DNA from: Pseudomonas sp. R4-35-07
GTDB lineage: Bacteria; Pseudomonadota; Gammaproteobacteria; Pseudomonadales; Pseudomonadaceae
DNA: 64,000 nucleotides
Assembly: GCF_003852235.1 (NCBI RefSeq)
Contig: NZ_CP027732.1
Span: forward strand, 1,488,001-1,552,000
Direction of reading: 5' to 3'
This document shows positions 44,247 through 53,621 of this stretch, in pieces. Numbering within the stretch: the stretch's first letter is position 1; each line of letters begins with the position of its first letter. The translations under genes and the position numbers were made by a program. Under the pieces are notes generated by a model that was not told the DNA's origin, did not search any database, and saw nothing but the letters and a program-made list of their open reading frames with translations.

Positions 44247-45263
44247 TCAGTGTTCGACAGGCACCGACAGCGTCGGGTTACCCAGCGGATGGGTGCGCGC
44301 CGCGAAGAATTTCAGCTGCGCCCCAGTACCTGCAAACAGCTGCGAATACCGCTGCTTCTGCTGGCGAATGAACCCGTCGCTGCGCCCCGATACCGAAATC
44401 GCCAGGGTGGTGATGCTGGCCTGGCGGATGGCGTCCACCAAGTGTTTATCCTGCGGCCCCAGGCCATGGCCGAAGATGCACAGCGCGCCTTCGTGGGTGA
44501 GCAACTGTTCATAACAGAACGACAGATAATCCGAGCTGCGGATGGTCTTGAGCTTCTCGTGCACCGGGCCTTCACTGACGAACAGCGGCACGTCGTCCAG
44601 GGTCTTGATCGTGTTGTTGATCGCGAAACTGCTGAGCAACGTGCTGTCGGTGGACGGCAGTTTGCGCGCGGTGCCGTCGAGGTTGCGCACCAGGTGCAGG
44701 CCGCCGTGCAGGTACAAAATACGTGTGGCGTCGGTGCGGGTATCGCGCAGGTCGAAGCTTGAGTCGGCGCTGCGGAACAGGTCGTCGATACCCGGCGTGT
44801 GCAGGATCGCCCAGTAGTTGAGCAGGTCGTAGTTGCTGGTGAAGACCGTAGCGTAGCGGGCCAGTTCGGTGTTGAGCGTCGCCAGGGTCGAGGGCTGCAC
44901 CAGGCGCCAGGGGATGTGCACGGCGTGGATCGTATTGATCAGCGCTTCCTTGATCGCATAGTAGCGATTGCGTGGCGCCGCCGAGCTGACCGCCAGGGCT
45001 TTGTTGACGCGGCTGGTGGTTTTCAGCGCGCCAAGGGCCTGCTCGAAGCTGCGGGTTTGCAGCGCGTCGAATACGCTGAGTTCGGATTGGCCCAGGGGTT
45101 TTTCTTCCACTGTGCGGGCGTTTTCAAACAGTGAATCGTAGGCAAAGTCTTCCCAAATCGTGCGGCTTGCGCCGTTGCCGATCAGAATCCCGTTGAAGTC
45201 GATGGCGCCGCGCAGTGCGCTCCAGTCTTCAAGGTGGGCGTCAATATCCTGGAAATCCTTCAT
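44247..45263 (-). CDS. DUF4917-family protein with SIR2-like motifs
   Basis: This is a 338-residue soluble protein. Motifs that recall SIR2-type NAD-binding domains are 'GNGAS' (29-33), 'TSNYD' (142-146) and 'LHGG' (185-188), in the same order and with the same roles as GAGxS, TxNxD and the catalytic His in sirtuins. I assign DUF4917 from memory. SIR2-like domains in bacteria often act as NADases in phage defence, but this gene stands alone between unrelated genes. Function is not established. Confidence 0.7.
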   Translation of the reverse strand: MKDFQDIDAHLEDWSALRGAIDFNGILIGNGASRTIWEDFAYDSLFENARTVEEKPLGQSELSVFDALQTRSFEQALGALKTTSRVNKALAVSSAAPRNRYYAIKEALINTIHAVHIPWRLVQPSTLATLNTELARYATVFTSNYDLLNYWAILHTPGIDDLFRSADSSFDLRDTRTDATRILYLHGGLHLVRNLDGTARKLPSTDSTLLSSFAINNTIKTLDDVPLFVSEGPVHEKLKTIRSSDYLSFCYEQLLTHEGALCIFGHGLGPQDKHLVDAIRQASITTLAISVSGRSDGFIRQQKQRYSQLFAGTGAQLKFFAARTHPLGNPTLSVPVEH

Positions 45264-45386
45264 TGCGGCGGGTCTACTCGAAATCGGCTGGACGGTGACT
45301 TTATCACGAGCCGGCGTTGATCCTGGTCAAGATGCGGCAAGTGGTACCGGTGGATTCTGTGGGTATAAAGCCCCTGAGGATCGACC

Positions 45387-46535
45387 ATGAGCAGCACGTT
45401 CTTTATTCCCGCCGTCAATATCATGGGCATCGGCTGCCTGGACGAAGCCATGATTGCCATGCGCAACTACGGCTTTCGCAAGGCGTTGATCGTCACTGAC
45501 CAGGGCCTGTGCAAAGCCGGCGTGGCAAGCATGGTCGCCGAAAAGCTGGCGCTGCAGGACATCGATTCGGTGGTCTACGATGGCGCCAGGCCCAACCCCA
45601 CGGTGGAAAACGTCGAAAAAGGCTTGGCGCTGCTGCAACAGAGCGCCTGCGATTTTGTGGTGTCCCTGGGCGGCGGCTCGCCCCATGACTGCGCCAAGGG
45701 CATCGCCCTGTGCGCCACCAACGGCGGGCGTATCGGCGACTATGAGGGGGTCGATCAATCAAGCAAGCCGCAACTGCCGCTGGTGGCGATCAACACCACC
45801 GCCGGCACGGCCAGTGAGATGACCCGTTTCTGCATCATCACCGACGAAACCCGCCACATGAAAATGGCCATCGTCGACCGCAATGTCACGCCGCTGCTGT
45901 CGGTCAACGACCCGGCGTTGATGGTTGCAATGCCCAAGGGCCTCACCGCTGCCACCGGCATGGATGCCTTGACACATGCCATCGAAGCCTACGTGTCCAC
46001 CGCCGCTACACCGATCACCGACGCCTGCGCAATCAAGGCGATCGAACTGATCAGCGCCAACCTGCGGCTGGCCGTGCGCGATGGCAGCGACATAGCCGCG
46101 CGGGAAAACATGGCGTATGCGCAGTTCCTCGCGGGCATGGCGTTCAACAACGCGTCGCTGGGATTTGTGCACGCCATGGCGCATCAGCTCGGCGGCCTGT
46201 ACGACCTGCCCCATGGCGTGTGCAATGCGGTGCTGCTGCCCCACGTGCAGAGTTTCAATGCCAGTGTCAGCGCCGAGCGTTTGAGTGACGTGGCGCGCGC
46301 GTTGGGGGCCGATATCAAGGGCGTTACCCCGGAAGAGGGCGCGCAGGCCGCTATCGTCGCGATTCGCGCCCTGTCCCAGGACGTGGAAATTCCCGCCGGC
46401 CTGCGCGAACTTGGCGCCAAATTGCAGGATATTCCGCTGCTGGCGAGTAATGCGCTGAAGGATGCATGTGGCCTGACCAACCCACGACGGGCGGATCAGC
46501 GTCAGATCGAGGAGATTTTTCGCAGCGCGTTTTGA
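45387..46535 (+). CDS. Iron-containing alcohol dehydrogenase (YiaY-like)
   Basis: This 382-residue NAD-dependent group III alcohol dehydrogenase has '[16 protein letters not shown]' (nucleotide loop, near residue 95) and '[12 protein letters not shown]' near 192. The run '[20 protein letters not shown]' near 263 supplies, with the preceding Asp and His, the four metal ligands. RBS TGAGGA precedes ATG 45387. Substrates of this branch include ethanol and other short alcohols; no partner genes are adjacent. Confidence 0.88.
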   Translation: MSSTFFIPAVNIMGIGCLDEAMIAMRNYGFRKALIVTDQGLCKAGVASMVAEKLALQDIDSVVYDGARPNPTVENVEKGLALLQQSACDFVVSLGGGSPHDCAKGIALCATNGGRIGDYEGVDQSSKPQLPLVAINTTAGTASEMTRFCIITDETRHMKMAIVDRNVTPLLSVNDPALMVAMPKGLTAATGMDALTHAIEAYVSTAATPITDACAIKAIELISANLRLAVRDGSDIAARENMAYAQFLAGMAFNNASLGFVHAMAHQLGGLYDLPHGVCNAVLLPHVQSFNASVSAERLSDVARALGADIKGVTPEEGAQAAIVAIRALSQDVEIPAGLRELGAKLQDIPLLASNALKDACGLTNPRRADQRQIEEIFRSAF

Positions 46536-46539
46536 TAGG

Positions 46540-46615
46540 GGGCAGCTTTGGGCTGCAAGCGTTAAGCTAAAGGTTGAACGCGTTCAACTTGAGCTTGAAG
46601 CTTGCGGCTTGCCGC
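46540..46615. repeat. Intergenic inverted repeat with gcttgcag-type arms
   Basis: The arms ctgcaagcgttaagct (left) and gagcttgaagcttgcggc (right) enclose a perfect 16-base palindrome gttgaacgcgttcaac at 46573-46588. It lies between two co-oriented genes. It is a third repeat type in the window, distinct from the REP and cgttcccacgc families. Confidence 0.6.
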
Positions 46616-46626
46616 TGAGGTCCCCC

Positions 46627-47301
46627 ATGAGAGTTCTATTATTCGGCGCCACCGGCATGGTCGGTCAGGGCGTACTGCGCGAGTGCCTGCTGGCGCCCGA
46701 CGTGCAGGAAGTCGTTGCCGTCGGCCGCACGTCGTTGACCCAGGAACACGGCAAACTGCATCAGGTGTTACACAGCGACATGCTGGATTTCCAACCCCTG
46801 GAAAACCTGCTGCAAGGCTTTGATGCGTGTTTCTTCTGCCTGGGCGTTTCCTCGGCGGGCATGAATGAAATCAACTACACCCACCTCACTTATGACCTGA
46901 CTTTAGTCGCCGCCAGCACCCTGGCGCGGCTCAATCCGCAGATGACGTTTATCTATGTTTCCGGCGCCGGCACTGACAGTTCCGAGACGAGCAAGTCGAT
47001 GTGGGCGCGGGTCAACGGCAAGACCGAGAACGCCTTGCTGCGCTTGCCGTTCAGGGCGGTCTATCTATTCCGGCCGGGGATCATCCAGCCGTTGCACGGT
47101 GTGCGTTCGAAGACGCCGCTGTACCAGGCGTTCTATAGCGTGCTCGGGCCGTTGCTCTCTTTTGTACGTCGGATAAAGCCGAGCTGGGTCGTCAGCACCG
47201 AGACCGTCGGCCGTGCGATGTTGCAGGCGGTGAGCCATGGCGCGCCGCAGCCTGTGGTGGAGCAGGCCGAGATCAATCGCTTGGCGGCCGAGCGTCGCTG
47301 A
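46627..47301 (+). CDS. NAD(P)-binding Rossmann-fold protein (atypical SDR)
   Basis: This 224-residue protein has an N-terminal dinucleotide loop, 'VLLFGATGMVGQGVLRECL' (residues 3-21), and 'FIYVSGAGTDSSE' near 107. There is no YxxxK catalytic pair in the classical place, so it is an atypical SDR, of the kind annotated as nucleoside-diphosphate-sugar epimerase-like. I start at ATG 46627, behind GAGG. The stop shares a base with the ATG of the LysR gene. Confidence 0.75.
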   Translation: MRVLLFGATGMVGQGVLRECLLAPDVQEVVAVGRTSLTQEHGKLHQVLHSDMLDFQPLENLLQGFDACFFCLGVSSAGMNEINYTHLTYDLTLVAASTLARLNPQMTFIYVSGAGTDSSETSKSMWARVNGKTENALLRLPFRAVYLFRPGIIQPLHGVRSKTPLYQAFYSVLGPLLSFVRRIKPSWVVSTETVGRAMLQAVSHGAPQPVVEQAEINRLAAERR

Positions 47302-48221
47302 TGCTGCACAAAAGCCTGGTGCGCCGCCTCGACTTGATCACCCTGCAACTGTTTGTCGCGGTGTTCGAGGAGGGCACCTTGACCCGTGCCGCCGCCCGTG
47401 AGGCTATCGCGGTGTCGGCAGCCAGCAAGCGCTTGATGGAGCTGGAGCAAGTGCTCGGCGTCAGCCTGTTTGTGCGCCGCGCCAAGGGTATGGCACTGAC
47501 GGCGGCCGGCGAAACCCTGCTGCACCATGCGCGGCAGATGCTGTTCAATGTCGAGAAAATGGGCCTGGAACTGAGTGAACACAGCCATGGCGTGCGCGGC
47601 TATGTGCGGATGTTGGCCAACCTCTCGGCCATCATTCAGTTTCTTCCCGAAGACTTGCGCGACTTTTGCGCGTTGCACCCGCAAATACAAACCGACCTTG
47701 AGGAACGCCCCAGCAACGGCGTGGTGCAAGGCGTGCTGGACGGTGTGGCAGACCTGGGCATCTGCTCCAGTGATACCGACACCAAAGGCTTGCCCAGCGT
47801 GACCTATCGCCATGACAAACTGGTGGTGCTGATGCCGGCCGGGCACCCGCTGGCGTCGCGTGAGGCGCTGGCTTTCAATGAGACCCTGGGCAGCGATTAT
47901 GTCGGCCTGCACGCCGCCAGCTCGATCAATATGCGCACCCATGCCGCCGCGCGCGAGGCCGGCCAGATGCTGCGCCTGCGTATTCACGTGCCGGGGTTCG
48001 ATGCGATGTGCCGGATGGTCCAGGCGAATATGGGCATCGGCATCCTGCCGCAAAAAGCCTATGAATTGTTCGGCCGTACGCTGGGTTTGCATGCGGTGCC
48101 GCTGACAGATGCCTGGTCGAACCGCAGCCTGATCCTGGTGGTGCGCGATGAGGCGCAGTTGTCGCCGGTCAGCCGGTTGCTCTTTGATTACCTGAGTAGC
48201 GCGGCGGATTCCTGCAGATAA
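47301..48221 (+). CDS. LysR-family regulator of the adjacent catabolic genes
   Basis: This is a 306-residue LysR regulator with the winged HTH at about residues 23-65 ('GTLTRAAAREAIAVSAASKR') and a periplasmic-binding-type effector domain. It is translationally coupled to the upstream Rossmann gene yet lies 111 bases ahead of, and in line with, the CoA transferase gene. The inverted sequence 'gttcgcgtttcgcgaac' at 48232-48248 is a possible binding site just before that gene. Control of the CoA transferase/lyase genes is inferred. Confidence 0.8.
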   Translation: MLHKSLVRRLDLITLQLFVAVFEEGTLTRAAAREAIAVSAASKRLMELEQVLGVSLFVRRAKGMALTAAGETLLHHARQMLFNVEKMGLELSEHSHGVRGYVRMLANLSAIIQFLPEDLRDFCALHPQIQTDLEERPSNGVVQGVLDGVADLGICSSDTDTKGLPSVTYRHDKLVVLMPAGHPLASREALAFNETLGSDYVGLHAASSINMRTHAAAREAGQMLRLRIHVPGFDAMCRMVQANMGIGILPQKAYELFGRTLGLHAVPLTDAWSNRSLILVVRDEAQLSPVSRLLFDYLSSAADSCR

Positions 48222-48332
48222 TGCTTTGTTCGTTCGCGTTTCGCGAACGCTCCTTGCTAACTGACGGTTGGATTTCTTCTACGGCTGTCCTCTAGCCTTG
48301 GCGACACATTCCAAGAACAAGAGGTACATCCG

Positions 48333-49526
48333 ATGACGGCTCCCCTGTGTGGTATCAAGGTGATCGAGATCGGCACCCTGATTGCCGCGCCGTTCGCGGC
48401 GCGGATATTGGCCGAGTTTGGTGCCGAGGTGATCAAGATCGAAGCCATGGGGCAGGGCGATCCGCTTCGCAAATGGCGAAAGCTGCACGAAGGCACGTCG
48501 CTGTGGTGGTACCTGCAGTCGCGCAACAAGCAGTCCCTGGCCTTGGACCTCAAGTCGGCAGAAGGCTTGAGCCTGATCAAGCAACTGCTCGGCGATGCCG
48601 ACGTGCTGATCGAAAACCTGCGCCCCGGTGGCCTGGAAAAACTCGGCCTGGGTTGGGATGTGTTACATGCCCTCAACCCCAAGCTGACCCTGGTGCGCAT
48701 CTCCGGCTATGGCCAGACCGGGCCCTATCGCGACCGCCCGGGTTTCGGTGCGATCGGCGAGGCCATGGGCGGCATTCGCTACACCACCGGCAACCCGGAT
48801 TCGCCACCGGCGCGGGTCGGCGTGAGCCTGGGGGATTCGCTTGCGTCGTTGCACGGTGTGATCGGCGCGCTGATGTCGCTGCTGCGGGTCAAGACCGGCC
48901 AGGGTGACGGGCAAATCGTCGACGTGTCCCTGGCGGAAAGCGTGTTCAACCTGATGGAAAGCCTGGTGCCCGAATACGACATGCTCGGCCATGTACGTGA
49001 GCGCAGCGGCGGTGCCTTGCCCGGTATCGCGCCGTCCAATACCTACCTGACCGCCGACGGCGCCTACGTGGTGATCGCCGGCAACAGCGACCCGATCTAC
49101 AAGCGCCTGATGACCGCCATCGGCCGCGCCGACCTGGCCGCTGCGCCTGAGTTCGCCCACAACGATGGCCGTGCGGCACAGAGTGGTTTGCTCGACGCGG
49201 CAATCACCCACTGGACCAGCAGCCTGCCCATCGAGCAGGTGCTCAGCGCCCTGGAGGCCGCTGAAGTGCCGGCCGGGCGCATCTACTCCGTGGCGGACAT
49301 TGTCAGCGACCCGCACTACCAGGCGCGGGATATGTTGCTCGATGCCGATTTGCCCGGTGGTGTGTCGGTAAAGATGCCCGGCATCGTACCCAAACTGTCG
49401 GAAACGCCCGGCGCGGTGAACTGGCAAGGTCCTGCGCTGGGCCAGCACACCGATGACATCCTCGCAGAGCTGGGCCTGACAGACGCTGACATTCAACGCC
49501 TGAAGGCTTCGGGAGTGGTGCAATGA
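48333..49526 (+). CDS. CaiB/BaiF-type family III CoA transferase
   Basis: This 397-residue protein is a family III CoA transferase: 'IGTLIAAPFAARILAEFGAEVIKIE' marks the N-terminal fold, 'ENLRPGGLEKLGLG' lies near residue 92 and 'RPGFGAIGEAMGG' near 134. RBS GAGG precedes ATG 48333. The stop overlaps the HMG-CoA-lyase-type gene (ATGA). That pairing suggests it activates 3-hydroxy-3-methylglutarate, citramalate or a related acid with succinyl-CoA; the substrate is not proven. Confidence 0.83.
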   Translation: MTAPLCGIKVIEIGTLIAAPFAARILAEFGAEVIKIEAMGQGDPLRKWRKLHEGTSLWWYLQSRNKQSLALDLKSAEGLSLIKQLLGDADVLIENLRPGGLEKLGLGWDVLHALNPKLTLVRISGYGQTGPYRDRPGFGAIGEAMGGIRYTTGNPDSPPARVGVSLGDSLASLHGVIGALMSLLRVKTGQGDGQIVDVSLAESVFNLMESLVPEYDMLGHVRERSGGALPGIAPSNTYLTADGAYVVIAGNSDPIYKRLMTAIGRADLAAAPEFAHNDGRAAQSGLLDAAITHWTSSLPIEQVLSALEAAEVPAGRIYSVADIVSDPHYQARDMLLDADLPGGVSVKMPGIVPKLSETPGAVNWQGPALGQHTDDILAELGLTDADIQRLKASGVVQ

Positions 49527-50464
49527 TCAGCAATTATTCCGACTCGCTGATCGTGCAGGAAGTCTCCCCGCGCGACGGCCTGCAGATCGAGCCGACCTGG
49601 GTCGAAACCGCCGACAAGATCGCGCTGATCAACCAGCTTTCCCTCGCCGGTTTTTCGCGTATTGAAGCGGGTTCGTTCGTCTCGCCCAAGGCCATTCCGG
49701 CATTGCGTGACGGTGAGCAGGTATTCCAAGGTATCGAGCGCAAGCCCGGCGTGATCTACGTGGCGCTGATCCCCAATCTCAAAGGCGCCCAACGCGCCAT
49801 CGAGTCCCGCGCCGATGAGTTGAACCTGGTGATGTCTGCCAGCCAGACCCACAACCTGGCGAACATGCGCATGCGCTGCGAGGCGTCCCTGGCAGCCTTT
49901 GGCGATATCGCAAGCTTTGCCGCCGACCACCCGGTGCGCCTCAACGGCAGCGTCGCCACCGCCTTCGGTTGCCCGTTCGAAGGCCGCATCGATGAAGACC
50001 GGGTGTTGCGGATTGTCGAGGCGTATCGCGAGTTGGGCATCCAGGGCATCACCCTGGCGGACACCACTGGCATGGCCAATCCGCGGCAGGTCGAACGCCT
50101 GGTCAAGCGCGTGTTGGCACATATACCCGCGTGCGACTTGACCCTGCATTTTCACAACACCCGCGGCCTGGGTTTATGCAATGTGCTGGCCGCTTACGAA
50201 GCCGGGGCCCGACGTTTCGACGCGGCGCTGGGCGGCCTGGGTGGTTGCCCGTTTGCACCGGGTGCGTCGGGCAATATCTGCACCGAAGACCTGGTCAACC
50301 TGTGCGAAGAGGTCGGCATTCACACCGGTATCGACCTGCCGCACTTGCTGCACATGTCGCGGCGCCTGCCAGCGTTGCTGGGCCATGAACTGCCCGGCCA
50401 GGTGGCCAAGGCCGGGCGCAACAGCGACCTGCACCCAACGCCTGAATACATCGCCGGTTTGTAA
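49523..50464 (+). CDS. Hydroxymethylglutaryl-CoA lyase family protein
   Basis: This 313-residue TIM-barrel lyase has 'VSPRDGLQIEPTWV' near residue 14 (metal and substrate Arg/Asp), 'ADTTGMANP' near 181, metal His pair 'HFHNTRGLG' near 211, and the active-site Cys loop 'GLGGCPFAPGASGN' near 240. HMG-CoA lyase yields acetoacetate and acetyl-CoA; close relatives split citramalyl-CoA. It is coupled to the CoA transferase and followed by an importer gene. Confidence 0.85.
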   Translation: MISNYSDSLIVQEVSPRDGLQIEPTWVETADKIALINQLSLAGFSRIEAGSFVSPKAIPALRDGEQVFQGIERKPGVIYVALIPNLKGAQRAIESRADELNLVMSASQTHNLANMRMRCEASLAAFGDIASFAADHPVRLNGSVATAFGCPFEGRIDEDRVLRIVEAYRELGIQGITLADTTGMANPRQVERLVKRVLAHIPACDLTLHFHNTRGLGLCNVLAAYEAGARRFDAALGGLGGCPFAPGASGNICTEDLVNLCEEVGIHTGIDLPHLLHMSRRLPALLGHELPGQVAKAGRNSDLHPTPEYIAGL

Positions 50465-50522
50465 TTTCGCACCAGACAACAAAAACAATCGGACGCCTCT
50501 GAGCAGTCCGCTGGAGAGACAC

Positions 50523-51854
50523 ATGAGCACTAATACGTTAGAGGCCGGCGCGCGCCCGGCCGCCGAGATCGACGCGGAAAAAGCCCTGGTCAGCAAGGTC
50601 GCCTGGCGGCTGATGCCGCTGATCATGGTCTGCTATCTGTTTGCGTTTTTTGACCGCATCAACATCAGCTTCGCCAAGTTCCAGTTACAAGCCGATCTGA
50701 GCCTGAGTGACACCGCCTACGGGCTGGGCGCAGGGTTGTTCGTGGTGGGCTATGTCATCTTCGAAGTGCCCAGCAACATGATGCTGTACAAGGTCGGCGC
50801 GCGGCGCTGGATTGCGCGGATCATGATGTCCTGGGGCCTGGCCACGGCGGCCATGGTGTTTGTCACAGCCGAGTGGCAGTTCTATGGTTTGCGCTTCATC
50901 ATCGGCGCGATGGAAGCCGGGTTTGCGCCGGGGGTGTTGTATTACCTGACGCTATGGTTCCCGCAGCACTTTCGGGGGCGCATCACGTCGATGCTGTTCC
51001 TGGCGTCGGCGTTTGCAGGCCTGGTGGGCGCACCGTTCTCCGGGCTGGTGCTGGAACATCTCGACGGCGTGCTGCATATGCGCGGCTGGCATTGGTTGTT
51101 CCTGCTCGGTGGCTTGCCGTGCATCGGCCTGGGCTTGCTGGTGTTAATGCTGCTCAAGGATCGTATTGAAGACGCTCATTGGCTGACGTCGGCGGAAAAG
51201 GTCTTGCTGTCGAGCCGGATCGCCAAACATGAGCCCAATCAACATGGCGGTTCGCTGTGGTCGGCGATCCGTATTCCTGGTTTTCTGATGCTCGGCTTCA
51301 TCTACTTTCTGATCCAGGTGGCGTCCTACGGCCTGAACTTCTGGGCCCCGCAATTGATCCGCAGCGCCGGCACGCAGAGCCCGGTGATGATTGGTCTGCT
51401 CACTGCGATTCCTTATATATGCGGGGCGATCAGCATGGTGGTGATCGGACGTCTATCGGATGCGACCGGTGAGCGCCGCAAGTTTGTCTGCGGGCTGGTG
51501 GTCCTGGGCGCGGTGGGCTTCTTCAGTGCCGGCATCTTCGCTGACCACACTACCTTCTTGATCATCGCCTTGGGCATGCTCGGCGCGGGCATCATCGCTT
51601 CGATCCCGACCTTCTGGACCCTGCCGCCCAAACTGCTCGCCGGTGCTGGCGCGGGTGCGGCGGGTGGGATTGCGGTGATCAATACCCTCGGCCAGTTCGG
51701 CGGCATCGTCAGCCCGGTGATGGTGGGACGCATCAAGGACCTTACCGGCAGCACCACGCCGGCGCTTTATGTGATCGGCGTGTGTGCGTTGCTGGCGGCC
51801 GCGTTACTGCTGTGGGGGTTGCCACACAAGTTGCGCACATTGGATAAAGGCTGA
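50523..51854 (+). CDS. MFS transporter, anion:cation symporter type
   Basis: This is a 443-residue, 12-helix MFS protein of the ACS family, beginning after a polar N-terminus with 'LMPLIMVCYLFAFFDRINISFAKFQ' and including 'EAGFAPGVLYYLTLWFP' near residue 137. ACS members import organic acids. With the CoA transferase and lyase it makes a plausible uptake-activation-cleavage set. ATG 50523 follows GAGAG. Confidence 0.85.
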   Translation: MSTNTLEAGARPAAEIDAEKALVSKVAWRLMPLIMVCYLFAFFDRINISFAKFQLQADLSLSDTAYGLGAGLFVVGYVIFEVPSNMMLYKVGARRWIARIMMSWGLATAAMVFVTAEWQFYGLRFIIGAMEAGFAPGVLYYLTLWFPQHFRGRITSMLFLASAFAGLVGAPFSGLVLEHLDGVLHMRGWHWLFLLGGLPCIGLGLLVLMLLKDRIEDAHWLTSAEKVLLSSRIAKHEPNQHGGSLWSAIRIPGFLMLGFIYFLIQVASYGLNFWAPQLIRSAGTQSPVMIGLLTAIPYICGAISMVVIGRLSDATGERRKFVCGLVVLGAVGFFSAGIFADHTTFLIIALGMLGAGIIASIPTFWTLPPKLLAGAGAGAAGGIAVINTLGQFGGIVSPVMVGRIKDLTGSTTPALYVIGVCALLAAALLLWGLPHKLRTLDKG

Positions 51855-52343
51855 TCAGCCAGTCGTTGCCAATGCGCGGGCCGGCGTCGCGCTGAACTGA
51901 ATCAGTGCGACGCCGCCGATCAACAGCAATGCCCCCACCACGCGGGGCGTTGTGAGTTGGCGCTCCACCAGGCCGAACAGGCCGAAATGGTCGAGCAGCA
52001 ACGACGCGAGAATCTGCCCGGCCATCGCCAAGGCAATGAAGCCTGATGCGCCCAGCGTGGGCATCAGCACCAATGCCAGCGAGATAAAGCACACCCCGAA
52101 CGCGCCACCGGCCCACATCCACAGCGGCGCCTGGGTGATAAAGGCCAGACTCGGCAAGGGCAGCCGTAGGGCGATGATCACCGGCAGCAACACAATGATG
52201 CTCACCAACAGCGAAGCCAGCGTCGCCCACAACGGGTGACCGAGCCCGCGACCCAGGTTGGCGTTGATCGCACTTTGAAACGGCACCACGGCACCAGCGA
52301 TCACCGCCAGCAACAACACACCCAGCCAATGCAACGTCGTCAT
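51855..52343 (-). CDS. DMT-superfamily transporter of the YdcZ (DUF606) type
   Basis: This 162-residue protein is almost wholly hydrophobic, with five predicted helices and the YdcZ features 'GAVVPFQSAINANLGRGLG' (near 16-34) and 'LASLLLDHFGLFG' near 108. I start at ATG 52343 ('MTTLHW'). Its stop abuts the stop of the MFS gene. It is divergent from a LysR gene 86 bases away that may regulate it. Substrate unknown; duplicated or paired YdcZ proteins act as dimers. Confidence 0.82.
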   Translation of the reverse strand: MTTLHWLGVLLLAVIAGAVVPFQSAINANLGRGLGHPLWATLASLLVSIIVLLPVIIALRLPLPSLAFITQAPLWMWAGGAFGVCFISLALVLMPTLGASGFIALAMAGQILASLLLDHFGLFGLVERQLTTPRVVGALLLIGGVALIQFSATPARALATTG

Positions 52344-52429
52344 GGCGAATCTCCCAAAGGTTTTGCTGGACTCTAAGTTATTCATCGCGCAAATTTAAAT
52401 TCCAAGTTCTTATGGCGGGTATGCAGCTG

Positions 52430-53329
52430 ATGAATGATCTAAGGCGCATCGACCTCAACCTGTTGGTGATCCTCGACGTGTTGCTCAGCGAGCAACACGT
52501 CACCCGCGCCGCCGAACGCCTGCACCTGAGCCAACCGGCGGTCAGCCACGCGCTGGCGCGCTTACGCGAGCTGCTGGGTGACCCGTTGCTGGTGCGCCAG
52601 GGCGGCTCATTGATACCAACGGCGCGTGCGCTGGAGTTGGCTACGCCGTTGGCGGAGGCGCTGGCCCAGGTGCAAGCGCTGCTGGCGCCGAACCGCTTTG
52701 ACCCGGCGTCGGCCAAACGCCGCTTTCGCGTGGCAATGTCGGACTACAGTGCAGCGATTTTCCTACCGGGGTTGATGCGCTTGTTGCGCCGTGAAGCGCC
52801 GGGAATCGACCTGCAAATCATCCAGGCCAGCCGTGAAGGCATGGTCGACGGCGTGCTCAATGGCGATCTCGACCTGGCCGCCGGGGTTTTCCCTGACATG
52901 CCTGCCGAACTGCGGACTACGCCCTTATTCGAAGAGCATTACACCTGCCTGGTCGACCGCGACAGCTTGCCGACGACGGGTGTGCTGGACCTGCCTACGT
53001 ACCTGTCACGCCCCCATGTCTTGCTGGAAATGCGCGGCAGCGGCACGCCGGAAATCGAGCGTGCGCTGACCGCGATTCGTCAGCGCCGGCATGTGGCCGT
53101 CAGCCTGCCGCACTGGGGCGTGGCACCGCAGTTGATTCAGGGCACGGACCTGATCCTGACCGTCTCCTTCCGAGGCTTGTTGAATATCGATCATGCCCAA
53201 CTGATCGCCGTACCACCGCCGTTTCGTATTCCTTCGTTTGCATTTGAGCTGGCATGGCATGCGCGACGGGGCGGGGATGCGGGGTTGCAGTGGTTGAGTG
53301 GGCGGGTGCAGGGTGTGCTAAAGGGCTGA
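52430..53329 (+). CDS. LysR-family regulator (NodD-like branch)
   Basis: This LysR protein of about 299 residues opens 'MNDLRRIDLNLLVILDVLL', typical of the branch whose HTH is 'VTRAAERLHLSQPAVSHALARL' (23-44). The start is uncertain among ATG 52412, 52421 and 52430; the last matches family N-termini. It is divergent from the YdcZ-type transporter, and the interval is AT-rich. Control of that transporter is inferred. Confidence 0.82.
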   Translation: MNDLRRIDLNLLVILDVLLSEQHVTRAAERLHLSQPAVSHALARLRELLGDPLLVRQGGSLIPTARALELATPLAEALAQVQALLAPNRFDPASAKRRFRVAMSDYSAAIFLPGLMRLLRREAPGIDLQIIQASREGMVDGVLNGDLDLAAGVFPDMPAELRTTPLFEEHYTCLVDRDSLPTTGVLDLPTYLSRPHVLLEMRGSGTPEIERALTAIRQRRHVAVSLPHWGVAPQLIQGTDLILTVSFRGLLNIDHAQLIAVPPPFRIPSFAFELAWHARRGGDAGLQWLSGRVQGVLKG

Positions 53330-53336
53330 TCAGCCG

Positions 53337-53621
53337 CTACCAGGAGGTCGGTGGTTGGCGGCGGGTATGAAAAATTCGCATCACCTGTAGTCGCCCTTCA
53401 CGAATACGGTAAGGGACAATGTAGGGCCACCGGGGCACCACCCATTCACGCGTCCCTGGGACGCGCCCGGTTTTTCCCAGCGCGGGAAATTGCGCAATGT
53501 GTTCAAGCCCGGCCAAAATCGCCTGGACGAACTCGTAGGCGGCTTTGGGGTTTTCTTCAGCAATAAAGGCCGCTTCATCATCCAGGTTTCTGAGGGCTGT
53601 CCTCAGCCACTCAACCTGCAT
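53337..53621 (-). CDS. ParE/RelE-superfamily toxin
   Basis: This is a 94-residue small basic protein with the ParE/RelE fold: 'VEWLRTALRNLDDEAAFIAEENP' at the N-terminus and 'IVPYRIREGRLQVMRIFHTRR' near the end. ParE-type toxins poison gyrase while RelE types cut mRNA; the sequence suits the ParE-like plasmid stabilisation branch. Its ATG overlaps the end of the antitoxin gene by 11 bases, the standard antitoxin-first order. Confidence 0.88.
   Translation of the reverse strand: MQVEWLRTALRNLDDEAAFIAEENPKAAYEFVQAILAGLEHIAQFPALGKTGRVPGTREWVVPRWPYIVPYRIREGRLQVMRIFHTRRQPPTSW

Noticed and set aside
46573..46588. gttgaacgcgttcaac as a transcription terminator
   Set aside because: There is no T-run after the stem, and it lies inside a larger repeat.
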